Shown: positions 8,836 to 18,433, counted from the first letter of the stretch. The stretch is DNA of 48,377 nt from Oscillospiraceae bacterium (GCA_031268405.1 JAIRXF010000008.1:1-48377), one strand, 5' to 3'. The notes: a model not told the origin generated them from the letters alone. Numbers and translations: made by a program.

Positions 8836-9159
8836 ATGCAAAGCGACTACAAAAACAATGAATTTTTGTCAAAAAAATCTTCCCCCAAAGCCGAATCATC
8901 CTCAAGTAGCAAGCAAAACGCTACTGAAACACTCCAAAAGATGCGAGAGTACGACAGCAATCAGATTCTTGTAGTAATTCAGACTATTATTTGCACATTA
9001 ATTGTAGTTCTTGTGTTATTTCTAAAATCAACGGGATCTGAGTTTTACAAACAAACCAAGGTTTGGTATTTAGAAAAAATAAATGATTCTATATTAGTTG
9101 AAGATAAAACATTGGAAATGCCGAATGATAATGCAGTATTTGTGAATAATACCAAATAG
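8836..9159 (+). CDS. Small single-pass membrane protein, function unknown
   Basis: 107 residues behind a good AAAGGAG site. Seen: a Ser- and Lys-rich N-terminal tail, one strongly hydrophobic segment (about residues 44-63, ILVVIQTIICTLIVVLVLFL), then about 44 residues with aromatic and acidic residues. Lack of a signal-peptidase site suggests an anchored protein with the C-terminus outside. It precedes the CDF transporter by 44 bases and could be co-transcribed. I do not recognise a family. Divergent from feoA. Confidence 0.75.
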   Translation: MQSDYKNNEFLSKKSSPKAESSSSSKQNATETLQKMREYDSNQILVVIQTIICTLIVVLVLFLKSTGSEFYKQTKVWYLEKINDSILVEDKTLEMPNDNAVFVNNTK

Positions 9160-9203
9160 TGGACACAACCATAATTTGAAAAAGGAAGTTTAAAGAAATA
9201 AAA

Positions 9204-10133
9204 ATGCTAGAATCTTTTTTGAAAATCTTCATCAAAAATAAAAAAACTGTCGGAAGTGGTGAAGTTAGATATGCTTATGGAATGCTCTGCGGCTACGTCG
9301 GAATATTTTTTAACCTTCTATTGTTTTCTTGCAAATTAATTGTTGCTAATTTTGCATCTTCGGTTTCTATTGCGGCTGACGCATTTAATAATTTGTCTGA
9401 TTTTGCGTCATTCATTGTAACAATTGTTGGTTTTAAGCTTTCTGTTAAACCGTCAGATAAAAAGCATCCTTTTGGATATGGAAGAGCGGAATATATTTGT
9501 AGTCTCATAATTTCTTTTTTGATAGTGATGATAGGCATAGAGAGCGCAAAAACTTCGTTTGATGAAATTCTCAATCCAAGTTTTATACAAATAAATGAAA
9601 TTACGCTTGCAATTTTAGTGTTGTCTGTGATTGTAAAATTTTGCCTTTCAAAATTTTTTAAATTTGTTGGGAAGAAAATAAAATCTTCTGTAATTATGGC
9701 CACTTCAAAAGATAGTTTTAATGATATGTTTTCGACTCTTTCTGTTCTAATTGGATTGACGTTAACAAGATTTTTTGGTCTTACTCTTGATGGATATTTA
9801 GGGTTTGGTGTGTCTATTTTTGTAATCTGTTCGGGATTTCTTGCGGCCAAAGAAACCGCTGGTTCGATTTTGGGAAAAGCCCCAGATGAAGAATTTGTAA
9901 AATTAATCAAAGACAAAATCACATCGCACGGAATAATACTTGGAATTAGCAAAATTTTTATACACAGTTATGGGCCCGGCCGGGCTATTATCTCTATAAA
10001 TGTAAATGTATCTCGAGACGAAAGATTAGTTGAAGTGGTAGAAAAAATAAAGAAAATCGAGCATGATCTTACAAAGGAATTTTCTTGCGAATTTGCCTTG
10101 CATCTTGATTTGGTTGCTGCGGGCGAAAAATAA
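9204..10133 (+). CDS. Cation diffusion facilitator (CDF) family metal transporter
   Basis: 309 residues, typical length. Six membrane segments; the second carries the metal-site motif ADAFNNLSD, followed by HPFGYGRAEY between segments, and DSFNDMFST in the fifth supplies the other ligands. The C-terminal cytoplasmic domain (about 215-305) has the ferredoxin-like fold pattern and ends with HLDLV. Family members export Zn2+, Mn2+, Fe2+ or Cd2+ in exchange for protons. The neighbouring feo genes read the other way, so a role in iron balance is possible but unproved. Start ATG at 9204; a purine-rich AAGGAAG lies rather far upstream. Confidence 0.93.
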   Translation: MLESFLKIFIKNKKTVGSGEVRYAYGMLCGYVGIFFNLLLFSCKLIVANFASSVSIAADAFNNLSDFASFIVTIVGFKLSVKPSDKKHPFGYGRAEYICSLIISFLIVMIGIESAKTSFDEILNPSFIQINEITLAILVLSVIVKFCLSKFFKFVGKKIKSSVIMATSKDSFNDMFSTLSVLIGLTLTRFFGLTLDGYLGFGVSIFVICSGFLAAKETAGSILGKAPDEEFVKLIKDKITSHGIILGISKIFIHSYGPGRAIISINVNVSRDERLVEVVEKIKKIEHDLTKEFSCEFALHLDLVAAGEK

Positions 10134-10223
10134 AAACATTGTGGATTTTTAATTTCAAAGGGATTTAGCGCGAGAATTATCATGGAATTACAAGCAATTT
10201 AAATCATGGTCTTTTACAAATCA

Positions 10224-10252
10224 ACACAGCCAGATGTGCGGCTTTGTTTTTA
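10224..10252 (+). terminator. Rho-independent terminator after the CDF gene
   Basis: ACACAGCC and GGCTTTGT form a stem with one mismatch around an 8-base loop, directly followed by a run of T. It separates the CDF gene from the pcrA promoter. Confidence 0.6.
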
Positions 10253-10261
10253 ATTAACTGA

Positions 10262-10289
10262 TTGAAAAAAAAATAAAATGTGATATAAT
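10262..10289 (+). promoter_or_regulatory. Sigma-A-type promoter of pcrA
   Basis: TTGAAA (10262-10267), 16-base spacer, TATAAT (10284-10289), leaving an untranslated leader of about 70 bases before pcrA. Confidence 0.65.
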
Positions 10290-10364
10290 AAAAGAAGTGG
10301 AGTTTAGAGAAGTTTTAAATTTGTTCTAGACAATATTTCTTGAGTTTTTATAAGGGGCAATATT

Positions 10365-12758
10365 ATGAAGAAGAGCATTCAAGAAAAGTTTTTACAACTT
10401 AGAAAAAAGATCATCATGAAAGATTTTGATGAAATGAACGATGACCAGATGCAGGCGATCACCCGTGTACGTGGCCCTCTTCTTGTTTTGGCGGGAGCCG
10501 GCAGCGGCAAAACAACCACTTTAGTTAACAGAATTGTAAACATGGTAAAATACGGTGATGCTTATTGTTCCGATTATGTGCCAGATTTTGTTACTGAAGA
10601 ATATTTAGATGCTCTGAAATCCAATTTTAAAAAAGAAGAGCTTAGTGAAAGTGACAAAAAAAATCTCTGTGTTAACAAAGTTGATCCTTCCAAAATTTTA
10701 GCCATTACCTTTACAAATAAAGCCGCTGGTGAAATCAAAGAACGTTTATCGAAATCCTTAAAAGAAGATGCTGGTTCAACATCATCTGCTACCTTTCATT
10801 CGCTATGCGCTAGGCTTTTAAGAGAATTTTCTGACAGAATAGGTTTTTCCAGTCAGTTCAACATCTATGACACGGACGATTCTAACGGACTTATGAAAGC
10901 ATGTCAAAAGTCACTTAACATAGATAACAATTTTTTACCTTGCCGTGTTATTTTGGAAAAAATTTCAAGAGTCAAAGATAAGATGATTGGTTTTGAAAAA
11001 TTTTATGAACTTGCAGAAGATGACGAAAAAGACACAAAAATCGCCAAGGCTTATGAGCTTTATCAAAGAGAATTAAAAAGGCTTGGAGCTATGGATTTTG
11101 ATGATCTTATTTTTAATGCTGTTGTTCTTCTTGAGAAAAACAAAGATGTAGCTGATGAATTGCAAAAAAGATATGAATATATTCTTGTTGACGAATATCA
11201 AGATACCAATGAAGCACAACAAAAATTGCTAGAACTGCTGATTTCTAAAGAAAAAAATCTTTGTGTGGTGGGCGACGATGATCAAAGTATTTATTCTTTC
11301 AGAGGAGCAACTCTTAAGAATATAATGAATTTTGAAAAGATTTACCCAGAGTGCAAAGTCATTCGTCTTCAACAAAATTACCGTTCTACTAAGAACATTC
11401 TTGAAGCTGCCAATTCTGTCATAAAGAATAATTTTGGCAGAAAAGGTAAAATTCTCTGGACCGACAACAAACGAGGGGAAAAGATTAAAATTCACACAGC
11501 TTTTGATGAAAATTATGAAGCAAAATATATAGCAAATAGAATACTTGAATGTGTCTCTAAAGGTCAATCTTTCAAAGACATTGCAATATTGTATCGCATA
11601 AATTCCCAATCTAGTGTTTTGGAGCAGGCTTTTGTTAGAGCAAATATTCCTTACAGAATTATAGGGGGTTTGCGTTTTTACGATCGAAAAGAAATTAAAG
11701 ATATAATTTCTTATTTTAGTGTCATAAATAACTTAAATGACGAAATGAGACTCAGAAGAATAATTAATAATCCCAAGCGTTTAATTGGAGAGAAAACCAT
11801 TTCCAAAATTACCAAAATTGCCTCAACCACTGGTAGATCATTTTTAGATATTGCAAGGAACTCAGAAGAATTTCCAGATTTATACAGATCTGTGTTAAGA
11901 CTGACGTCTTTTTCAAAACTTATAGATTCAATCAGCGAGTGGTACAAACAAAACAGCACATCTCTTTATGAGCTCTACGAAATGGTTTTAAGAGAGACAA
12001 ATTTTATTGAGGCTGTTTTATTCGAAAAAGATAATAGTAATTCTAAGGTTGAAAACATCAAAGAACTTGGCGCAAATATAAAGAGGTATGAAGAAGAGCA
12101 TGAGGGAAAGGCAACTTTATCTGATTTCCTAGAAGAAATTTCTTTGGTTATGGATACCGATTCTTACGATAAAGATTCCGACTGTATTTCTATGATGACT
12201 CTTCACGCTGCTAAGGGTTTGGAATTTTCTGTTGTATTTATTCCAGGAATGGAAGAGGGAATATTTCCAAGGATTCAAACCATTTGTCTTGGATGCGACG
12301 ACAGAGAAATTGAAGAAGAAAGACGACTGGCATATGTTGGGATAACAAGAGCGCGCGAGAAACTTTATTTAATAAATACTGACGCCAGAATGATTTTTGG
12401 CAATGTTTCTCACAACAAAATGTCTAGATTTGTGAAAGAAATACCAGATGAAATTTCTGAAATTTCCACAGTGAAGTCTTGGTCTGAAATTGAAAAAAAG
12501 ATTAAATTGTCTGAATTTAAAAGAAGAGAAAAAGTATCTATATCTGCGAAGAACCTTAAACAATATGATCACGCTAATGACAATCGCTGTTTAGAAGAAT
12601 TAAAAACGGGGGATTTTGTGAGCCATAAAACCTTTGGAAAGGGGTCTGTTTTATCGCTTGAGACAATAGAAAGTGGTGTGCTTTTAGAAGTCGATTTCGA
12701 AGGGTTTGGTGTCAAAAAGCTTATGTCTAAATTTTCTCCTATGGTAAAAATAACTTGA
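10365..12758 (+). CDS. pcrA: ATP-dependent DNA helicase PcrA/UvrD
   Basis: Superfamily 1A helicase of 797 residues. Q-motif (MNDDQMQAI), Walker A GAGSGKT (44-50), motif Ia (ITFTNKAAGEI), Walker B DEYQDTN, motif III VGDDDQSIYSFRGA, motif IV (QNYRST), motif V (MMTLHAAKGLEF) and motif VI (YVGITRAREKL) are all present. The C-terminal GDFVSHKTFGKGSV is the tudor-like segment that contacts RNA polymerase in PcrA. Family role: 3'-5' unwinding in repair, plasmid rolling-circle replication and transcription-coupled repair. ATG behind AAGGGG. pcrA is often followed by ligA in Firmicutes; here an LRR protein gene follows instead. Confidence 0.96.
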   Translation: MKKSIQEKFLQLRKKIIMKDFDEMNDDQMQAITRVRGPLLVLAGAGSGKTTTLVNRIVNMVKYGDAYCSDYVPDFVTEEYLDALKSNFKKEELSESDKKNLCVNKVDPSKILAITFTNKAAGEIKERLSKSLKEDAGSTSSATFHSLCARLLREFSDRIGFSSQFNIYDTDDSNGLMKACQKSLNIDNNFLPCRVILEKISRVKDKMIGFEKFYELAEDDEKDTKIAKAYELYQRELKRLGAMDFDDLIFNAVVLLEKNKDVADELQKRYEYILVDEYQDTNEAQQKLLELLISKEKNLCVVGDDDQSIYSFRGATLKNIMNFEKIYPECKVIRLQQNYRSTKNILEAANSVIKNNFGRKGKILWTDNKRGEKIKIHTAFDENYEAKYIANRILECVSKGQSFKDIAILYRINSQSSVLEQAFVRANIPYRIIGGLRFYDRKEIKDIISYFSVINNLNDEMRLRRIINNPKRLIGEKTISKITKIASTTGRSFLDIARNSEEFPDLYRSVLRLTSFSKLIDSISEWYKQNSTSLYELYEMVLRETNFIEAVLFEKDNSNSKVENIKELGANIKRYEEEHEGKATLSDFLEEISLVMDTDSYDKDSDCISMMTLHAAKGLEFSVVFIPGMEEGIFPRIQTICLGCDDREIEEERRLAYVGITRAREKLYLINTDARMIFGNVSHNKMSRFVKEIPDEISEISTVKSWSEIEKKIKLSEFKRREKVSISAKNLKQYDHANDNRCLEELKTGDFVSHKTFGKGSVLSLETIESGVLLEVDFEGFGVKKLMSKFSPMVKIT

Positions 12759-12865
12759 TAAAATTTTGCAAATATTTTAAGAGTCAATTCAAAAAACATA
12801 GAGTGGCAAAATATCTGGGTTATTTTTTTGAAACGAAGTTAAAATAATATTGGAGAGCTGTAATT

Positions 12866-13951
12866 TTGAAAAACGATCAAAAAAGTTTAAAAACATTCTT
12901 AACTTTTATTTTAGGTTTCTTGTTTATATTTTCATTTACCCTTAAGGTTTATGCCGTGGATACGAAATTTGAAGTTGGCGATTTTGTTTACGAGACAAGA
13001 ATATTTAGCAATACTTGCCAAGTTGCAGGTTGCAACGATAGCGATCATGGAATAATTAGAGTTCCGGAAGTAGTTAAAAACAAAGACAAATCTTATATAG
13101 TTGAAGGATTGAGTCCGAGATTATTTGAGCATTTTCAGAATGTTTTAAGCATTAATTTACCAGAGTCAATTAAAAAAATTGGAGATTTTGCGTTTTCTGA
13201 TTGTAAAAATCTTTTTTTAATATCTATGACTAATTCGGTTACCGAGATAGGGAAAAGTTCATTTTGTGGATGCACTAGCTTGACGTGTATTAAATTGTCA
13301 AAATCAATAAAATGTATTCCGAGCAGTGCGTTTTGCAAATGCGAAAGTTTGATGAGCATTGAAATACCCTCAAAAGTTAAAAAGATTGAAAATCATGCTT
13401 TCGAACATTGTGTTTCTTTATTTACCATAGAGTTGCCAAATTCCGTAGAAACTATTAGCGAAGGTGTATTTTATGGTTGCACAGAATTAAAAAATGTAAA
13501 ACTACCAAAAGATTTAAAAGTTATAGAAGTTGAGTTGTTTTCGAGATGCTCATCTTTAAGCAATTTGTGTTTGCCCGAAGGAGTCGAAGAAATATGCGAT
13601 TATTCTTTTAGTGAGTGTAAAAATCTTGAGCAAATTGAATTTCCAGATTCTTTAAAAAAGATTGGAGTATATTCGTTTAAGGGAACAGGATTGAAAGAAA
13701 TCAAGCTTCCTAATCATCTTAAAAAGCTCATGCCGTGTGTTTTTGAAAATTGCAAAGATTTGACCAAAGTTCTGTTTCCAAGAGAATTAGAATGTGTTTG
13801 TTTTCGTTCATTTGCGGGCTGTGAATCGTTAATTGATATAATGTTTTTAAACGACAGAGCGTTCGTGTCGGGCAAGAGTTTTAAAGATTCTGACAACATT
13901 CAAAATATTTCGGCGAAGCTAAGTTTAATTGGTGATTTTAATATAGTTTGA
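12866..13951 (+). CDS. Secreted BspA-type leucine-rich repeat protein
   Basis: 361 residues. A signal peptide (LGFLFIFSFTLKVYA, cleavage near residue 31) leads into at least nine LRR_5 (BspA/TpLRR) repeats of about 23 residues, each with the pattern FxxCxxLxxIxLPxxVxxI. Examples are CTSLTCIKLSKSIKCI and CKNLEQIEFPDSLKKI. No sorting signal, membrane anchor or enzymatic domain is visible after the repeats, so it is probably released. In gut and oral bacteria such proteins serve in adhesion, but this one is untested. TTG start at 12866 with GGAG upstream. The repeats are Cys-rich, with one Cys near the turn of most repeats. Confidence 0.88.
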   Translation: MKNDQKSLKTFLTFILGFLFIFSFTLKVYAVDTKFEVGDFVYETRIFSNTCQVAGCNDSDHGIIRVPEVVKNKDKSYIVEGLSPRLFEHFQNVLSINLPESIKKIGDFAFSDCKNLFLISMTNSVTEIGKSSFCGCTSLTCIKLSKSIKCIPSSAFCKCESLMSIEIPSKVKKIENHAFEHCVSLFTIELPNSVETISEGVFYGCTELKNVKLPKDLKVIEVELFSRCSSLSNLCLPEGVEEICDYSFSECKNLEQIEFPDSLKKIGVYSFKGTGLKEIKLPNHLKKLMPCVFENCKDLTKVLFPRELECVCFRSFAGCESLIDIMFLNDRAFVSGKSFKDSDNIQNISAKLSLIGDFNIV

Positions 13952-14026
13952 AAATTTTATTCGATGGCCAGTTTGAAAGTTATTCGAAATTTAAAGGGTT
14001 AATTTGTCAGATATGGTATTGAAATT

Positions 14027-14055
14027 TTGAATTTTAATCCAAAATGTGGTATAAT
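14027..14055 (+). promoter_or_regulatory. Sigma-A-type promoter with extended -10
   Basis: TTGAAT (14027-14032), 17 bases, TATAAT (14050-14055) preceded by TGG, the extended -10 form. It would give a leader of about 180 bases before the metallophosphoesterase gene. I see no recognisable riboswitch in that leader. Confidence 0.65.
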
Positions 14056-14241
14056 ATTTGTGACATAAAAAGAGCAATAAGATTACGTTTTTGATTAATG
14101 CTTAAATCTTAAAAAACAACAGAGCGATAAAATTCGTTATACGCGCAATTACCGTTGCTGAATATGACAATAATTTAAGTGTAAAATTTGCGTTGATACA
14201 GTTTGATTTATTAATTATTTGCACTCGAAAGGGGTGTATTT

Positions 14242-14931
14242 TTGTCACTTTATGCGATATCAGACATACATCTTTCATTTGGAACAGATAAGTCTATGGA
14301 TATATTTTCTGGATGGGAAAATTATATTGAAAGATTGCAAGAAAATTGGAAAAAAAAGATATGCAACGATGATACAGTAGTTGTGGCTGGAGATATTTCT
14401 TGGGCATCTACTCTTGACGATTCTTTGAGTGATTTTAAATTTTTAGAGCTTTTGCCCGGAAAAAAAGTAATTATGAGAGGAAATCACGATTATTGGTGGT
14501 CTACAAAACGTAAGGTTGAGTTATTTTTCAAAGAAAACAATTTCTTGTCGTTGCACATATTGCATAATTGCGCGATTCCTTTTGGAAAATATTGTATTTG
14601 CGGAACTAGAGGGTGGACTTGTTTTCCAGAAACCGCACAGGATAAAAAAATATTATCCAGAGAAATTGGTAGACTTAAAATTTCACTTGATTTTGCCAAA
14701 AACGCAAATCTAAAACCCATTGTATTTCTGCATTATCCTCCTATTTGCAATTCTAATGCAAGCAGTCAAGTTGTGAATTTATTGATTCAAGAGGGAATTG
14801 ATAAATGCTATTACGGCCATATTCATGGAGACCGTTTTATAAAAAATAGATCTTTTACCGAATATAGGGATATCAAATTTGGATTATTGTCAGCCGATAG
14901 CTTAAATTTTGAGCCGATAAAAATAGTTTAA
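14242..14931 (+). CDS. Calcineurin-like metallophosphoesterase
   Basis: 229 residues with all five metal-binding blocks of the family: SDIHLS, VVAGDISWA, MRGNHDYWW, VFLHYPP and YYGHIHGD. It should bind two metal ions and hydrolyse phosphoesters. The substrate is unknown; compact cytosolic relatives of this type are widespread in Clostridia and poorly characterised. No signal peptide. Start: TTG at 14242 with AAAGGGGTG five bases upstream; no ATG fits. Single gene between its own promoter and the ftsZ region. Confidence 0.9.
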   Translation: MSLYAISDIHLSFGTDKSMDIFSGWENYIERLQENWKKKICNDDTVVVAGDISWASTLDDSLSDFKFLELLPGKKVIMRGNHDYWWSTKRKVELFFKENNFLSLHILHNCAIPFGKYCICGTRGWTCFPETAQDKKILSREIGRLKISLDFAKNANLKPIVFLHYPPICNSNASSQVVNLLIQEGIDKCYYGHIHGDRFIKNRSFTEYRDIKFGLLSADSLNFEPIKIV

Positions 14932-15146
14932 ATTTTTTTAGAATTTGAGTCTAATCGTTCCTTAAAAATGCAAAGATTATATTGTGATTTTCGATTTTTA
15001 TTCGATCAATGCAATTAAAATATTAGAATTTAATAGAGATTTATTCAATCTTAAAAACGAGAAATTGGTGTACTTAAATTTTAATTGCAATTTTTTATTA
15101 TAAGTGTTTAAATGATATGGGAAGATATTTGTAAGGGGTGTAATTT

Positions 15147-16319
15147 ATGCCTTTTGAATTGGAAAACGACTTTGAGAACATAGTGCAAATAAAAGTGGTC
15201 GGAGTAGGTGGTGGAGGAGGAAATGCTCTAGATCGCATGGTTTCTACCGGTGTTAAGTGCGTGGAGTTTATATCTGTCAATACAGATAAGCAGGCGCTTT
15301 CGCGCTCGAAAGCGACACAAAAGATTCAAATTGGCGAAAAAATTACCCATGGAAAAGGTGCTGGATCCAAACCCGAGATAGGTCAAAAAGCTGCTGAAGA
15401 AAGTCGTGAAGATATTTGTGCAGTAATACGCGGTACAGACATGATTTTTATAACCGCCGGAATGGGCGGAGGAACTGGCACAGGAGCTGTTTCTGTTATC
15501 GCACAAGTGGCCAGAGAGCTAGGTGTGCTTACTATTGGAATAGTAACCAAACCTTTCGCTTTTGAAGGAAAACGTCGCATGATACAAGCAGAAAATGGAA
15601 TTTGTGCGCTCAGGGAGCATGTTGATTCCCTTGTTGTCATTCCAAATGAAAGATTAAAATACGCCAGCGAACAAAGAATAACTCTTATGAATGCGTTTGC
15701 TGTGGCCGATGATGTATTAAGACAAGGTGTGCAAAGTATTTCTGACCTTATTTTGTTGCCCGGGTTGGTTAATTTGGATTTTGCAGATGTTACTGCTGTT
15801 ATGAAAAACGCAGGTTATGCGCACATGGGAATTGGCTCCGCAACAGGAAAAGACAAAGCCGAAGCAGCGGCCAATATGGCCATTTCAAGCCCCTTGCTTG
15901 AAACTTCGATTAGTGGAGCTAAAGGTGTTATCATCAACATTACATCTTCGGCAGACATTGGTCTTGATGAAGTAGAAACCGCTTCCACTATGATTGCGGA
16001 GAGGGCTGATGCTGAAGCCAATATTATCTGGGGAGCGGCTTTTGACGAAAAGCTCGAGGATGGGATGAATATTACGGTTATTGCAACTGGATTTGAAGAA
16101 TCGGAAAACAATAAAGCAAATTTAAATTCTTCCAAAACCGATGTTGACGCTAGTTTTGTAAGTTCTGATAAAATCTCTAAAGATTCTTCTAAGGTACCAT
16201 CATCCTCCAAAGAATCTCAGAAACAACAAAATGTAGATACCGCTAAACCCGCAAGAGCGAGTTCTACTGAGGAAGATGATACTTTTTACGATATAATGTC
16301 TATATTTAATAGAAAATAG
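15147..16319 (+). CDS. ftsZ: Cell division protein FtsZ
   Basis: Tubulin-like GTPase forming the division ring, 390 residues. Seen: VGVGGGGGNALDRM near the N-terminus, the tubulin signature GGGTGTGA, the T7 synergy loop NLDFADVTAVM that completes the GTPase site of the next subunit, a Ser- and Lys-rich linker (about 312-375), and a C-terminal tail FYDIMSIFNRK that should bind FtsA or SepF. The tail differs from the usual DIPxFL form but keeps the DI and F positions. ATG behind AAGGGGTG. It stands apart from ftsA and the mur-fts cluster; murC is 22 kb away on the other strand. Confidence 0.98.
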   Translation: MPFELENDFENIVQIKVVGVGGGGGNALDRMVSTGVKCVEFISVNTDKQALSRSKATQKIQIGEKITHGKGAGSKPEIGQKAAEESREDICAVIRGTDMIFITAGMGGGTGTGAVSVIAQVARELGVLTIGIVTKPFAFEGKRRMIQAENGICALREHVDSLVVIPNERLKYASEQRITLMNAFAVADDVLRQGVQSISDLILLPGLVNLDFADVTAVMKNAGYAHMGIGSATGKDKAEAAANMAISSPLLETSISGAKGVIINITSSADIGLDEVETASTMIAERADAEANIIWGAAFDEKLEDGMNITVIATGFEESENNKANLNSSKTDVDASFVSSDKISKDSSKVPSSSKESQKQQNVDTAKPARASSTEEDDTFYDIMSIFNRK

Positions 16320-16477
16320 ATTTATTATTTTTAAAGCATTCTAAAAAATAAAAGATGCATTTATTATCAAATTTGTCAATGTAGTGAGTTTCATCAGACA
16401 GAAATGATATTATTTTGCAATACAATGTCCATTTTTACAGAAAATAAATTGTCTGTTGATACACTAAAAATATATTT

Positions 16478-16551
16478 TGCGGAATTGTGTAACGGCAGCA
16501 CGACAGACTCTGACTCTGTTTGTCTAGGTTCAAATCCTAGTTCCGCAGCCA
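16478..16551 (+). tRNA. tRNA-Gln (anticodon CTG)
   Basis: A complete cloverleaf can be folded: acceptor TGCGGAA/TTCCGCA, D stem GTGT/GCAC, anticodon stem ACAGA/TCTGT with loop CTCTGAC (anticodon CTG), T stem CTAGG/CCTAG with loop TTCAAAT, discriminator G and encoded CCA. It reads CAG codons. The matching glutaminyl-tRNA synthetase gene lies at 24094 in the same window. Confidence 0.93.
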
Positions 16552-16582
16552 GTATTTATTAATATAAATAAGTTAAAATTAT

Positions 16583-16626
16583 CTCAGCGAGCGCGAGTTT
16601 AAAAGCCGCGTGTCGGCTGAGTTTTT
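16583..16626 (+). terminator. Rho-independent terminator after tRNA-Gln
   Basis: CTCAGC pairs with GCTGAG at the base of a hairpin containing a second GC-rich stem (GCG/CGC), followed by TTTTT. It ends the ftsZ/tRNA region. Confidence 0.65.
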
Positions 16627-17095
16627 GGGTATTTGGGGATCTTAAGAATTTAAAGAAGTGATTATCAAATTTATTTTCTTATTGCTAATAACTGTAGCTT
16701 GTAAGTTAGCTGAGAATTTATTTTAAATTAAATTTTGAAAAAATCGATATTTTGCAAAAATATTTTCAAAAAATACTATTTTTGTAATTTAATATTGATT
16801 AAACTCTACAAAAGGTTTAACATGGGGTTATGTGATGGAGGTTTGATATTTCAAATTGTTCCTTAAATTGAGTGTTGTCAGTACAAATTGCTAATACAAA
16901 ATTCAGCGCAAAACTATTGATTAACGAGTTTTACCTGTTTTGTTGAGAGGATCGCAACATTTTCACCCTTTTAATACTCAAATTTTATTATTATTTTGTT
17001 GAAACCACAAGCGATACAAAATACGCTGTTTTACTGGAATATTTTTTGGGTGAAAAAATAAAAAATTTTTATTAATAAATTTTTATTAATAGATG
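16627..17095. other. Gene-free region upstream of spo0A
   Basis: No open frame with a credible start and coding character on either strand. The right end holds two direct copies of TTTTTATTAATA (17066-17077 and 17080-17091), spaced 14 bases start to start, just ahead of the spo0A promoter. No clear sigma-H promoter was found. Confidence 0.5.
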
Positions 17096-17124
17096 TTGAT
17101 ATTCTTTCCATTATATGGTAATAT
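17096..17124 (+). promoter_or_regulatory. Promoter of spo0A
   Basis: TTGATA (17096-17101), 17 bases, TAATAT (17119-17124) preceded by TGG (extended -10). The predicted start lies about 28 bases before the spo0A ATG. This is a vegetative-type promoter; two AT-rich direct repeats abut the -35 element. Confidence 0.6.
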
Positions 17125-17157
17125 ATTCTCATTAAAAACAGATGGGAGAAGAAAACT

Positions 17158-18003
17158 ATGGGAAAAAAGTTATTAATCACGGAAGATTGTGATGAGTTTG
17201 GCGAAGAAAATGTTTTTGTGTTAAGAAACTCTGGTTTTGATCTTATTTTTTCGGCAAAAAATGGCATACGTGTCATTGATGCGATCGAAAAACAAAAGCC
17301 AGTGGCGGTTATTCTGGATTTGTTTATGCCAGAATTAGATGCTATTGGAGTAATTCGTTCTATTAAACAAAGGGCGAATGTTGTAAATGTTCCAATATTT
17401 ATTGTTTTATCGAGTTTTGACAATTCTGTGTTGGAAAAAGAAGCGATATCGGCGGGTGCTTCATATTTTGCCATCAAGCCGTTTAATATTCACGATTTGG
17501 CTGATAGAATTTCAAGTCTCACCTCTTTTGCCGACAAAGAGTCTTTTTCAGCATATCCCACTAATAATACTTCGTTCAATGCTCCAACCAAAAATGTGCT
17601 TTCAAATCCGAGCTTTAACAATCAAAGTATGGAAATGAGAGTAACCGAAATACTTCATCAGATAGGAGTGCCTGCGCATATAAAGGGTTATCAGTATCTG
17701 CGTGAATCCATAATAGTGTCGGTAGAAACTCCTGCAATAATCAACGCAGTAACGAAGGAATTGTATCCTACAGTTGCTAAGGAATTTTCCACAACGCCAT
17801 CAAGAGTAGAAAGAGCTATTCGTCATGCAATAGAAGTTGCTTGGGATCGAGGAGATATAGATGTTTTGAATTCTTATTTTGGTTTTACCATTCACGGAGG
17901 ACGAGGAAAACCAACTAACAGTGAATTTATAGCTATGATCTCCGATAAATTGAGGCTTCAGGTAGAGAACAATGCTAACAATAGCAATCAGGCGTTAGCA
18001 TAG
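17158..18003 (+). CDS. spo0A: Sporulation master regulator Spo0A
   Basis: 281 residues. The N-terminal receiver has acidic residues Glu9 and Asp10 and phospho-acceptor Asp54 (AVILDLFMP), with Lys in AIKPF. A variable linker rich in Asn and Ser (about 125-160) follows. The C-terminal effector domain is diagnostic: HIKGYQYLRE, then SRVERAIRHAIEVAWDRG, the DNA-binding helix-turn-helix. Phosphorylated Spo0A starts sporulation by binding 0A boxes. ATG behind GGGAGAAG. Odd: spoIVB, the usual upstream neighbour in Bacilli and Clostridia, is absent; a tRNA precedes it. Confidence 0.97.
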   Translation: MGKKLLITEDCDEFGEENVFVLRNSGFDLIFSAKNGIRVIDAIEKQKPVAVILDLFMPELDAIGVIRSIKQRANVVNVPIFIVLSSFDNSVLEKEAISAGASYFAIKPFNIHDLADRISSLTSFADKESFSAYPTNNTSFNAPTKNVLSNPSFNNQSMEMRVTEILHQIGVPAHIKGYQYLRESIIVSVETPAIINAVTKELYPTVAKEFSTTPSRVERAIRHAIEVAWDRGDIDVLNSYFGFTIHGGRGKPTNSEFIAMISDKLRLQVENNANNSNQALA

Positions 18004-18433
18004 AAAAAATGGCATAAAGAGATTAGTTAAATCATTTTAGGTAATAATAGTAAATCTGCATATGCCATTTTGATTCAACGATGATTTTGTACAACGTCAT
18101 TTTTGTAATTTTGCTCAATAAAATTAGCTGGATTATGGCGCTGTTGTTTTTAGGTTTTATTCTAAATTCAGCGGTGCTAAAGTCTTAAAATTATGGTTAT
18201 AATTTTTGATTATAAAAGCTTGATATGCAATTTTAAGAATCAAGAAGTTAATTGCATATTTAGATTTATAAGTGCGCTGCCGCTCTAAAAGACTTTTCCA
18301 AAATTTCTTAAAAAATTCTATGATTCAAAATACTAAGCATTAATATTTGATAAGAAGTTTCTGTTGGCGGCTTTCAAAATCGGCAATAAATATTTTGGTT
18401 TAAATCTAGTTCCAATAAATGAAAATATCTAAA
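18004..18433. other. Gene-free region between convergent genes with two inverted repeats
   Basis: No coding region is supported. Two perfect inverted repeats lie here: AAAATGGCATA (18006-18016) with TATGCCATTTT (18061-18071), and ATATGCAATT (18223-18232) with AATTGCATAT (18250-18259). Neither has a proper T-tract, but the first begins right after the spo0A stop codon and may act as transcript end or stabiliser. Confidence 0.5.

Noticed and set aside
9293-9952. 219-residue open frame on the minus strand opposite the CDF transporter
   Set aside because: It lies entirely within the well-supported CDF gene, has no ribosome binding site or family features, and is a mirror of its codon pattern.
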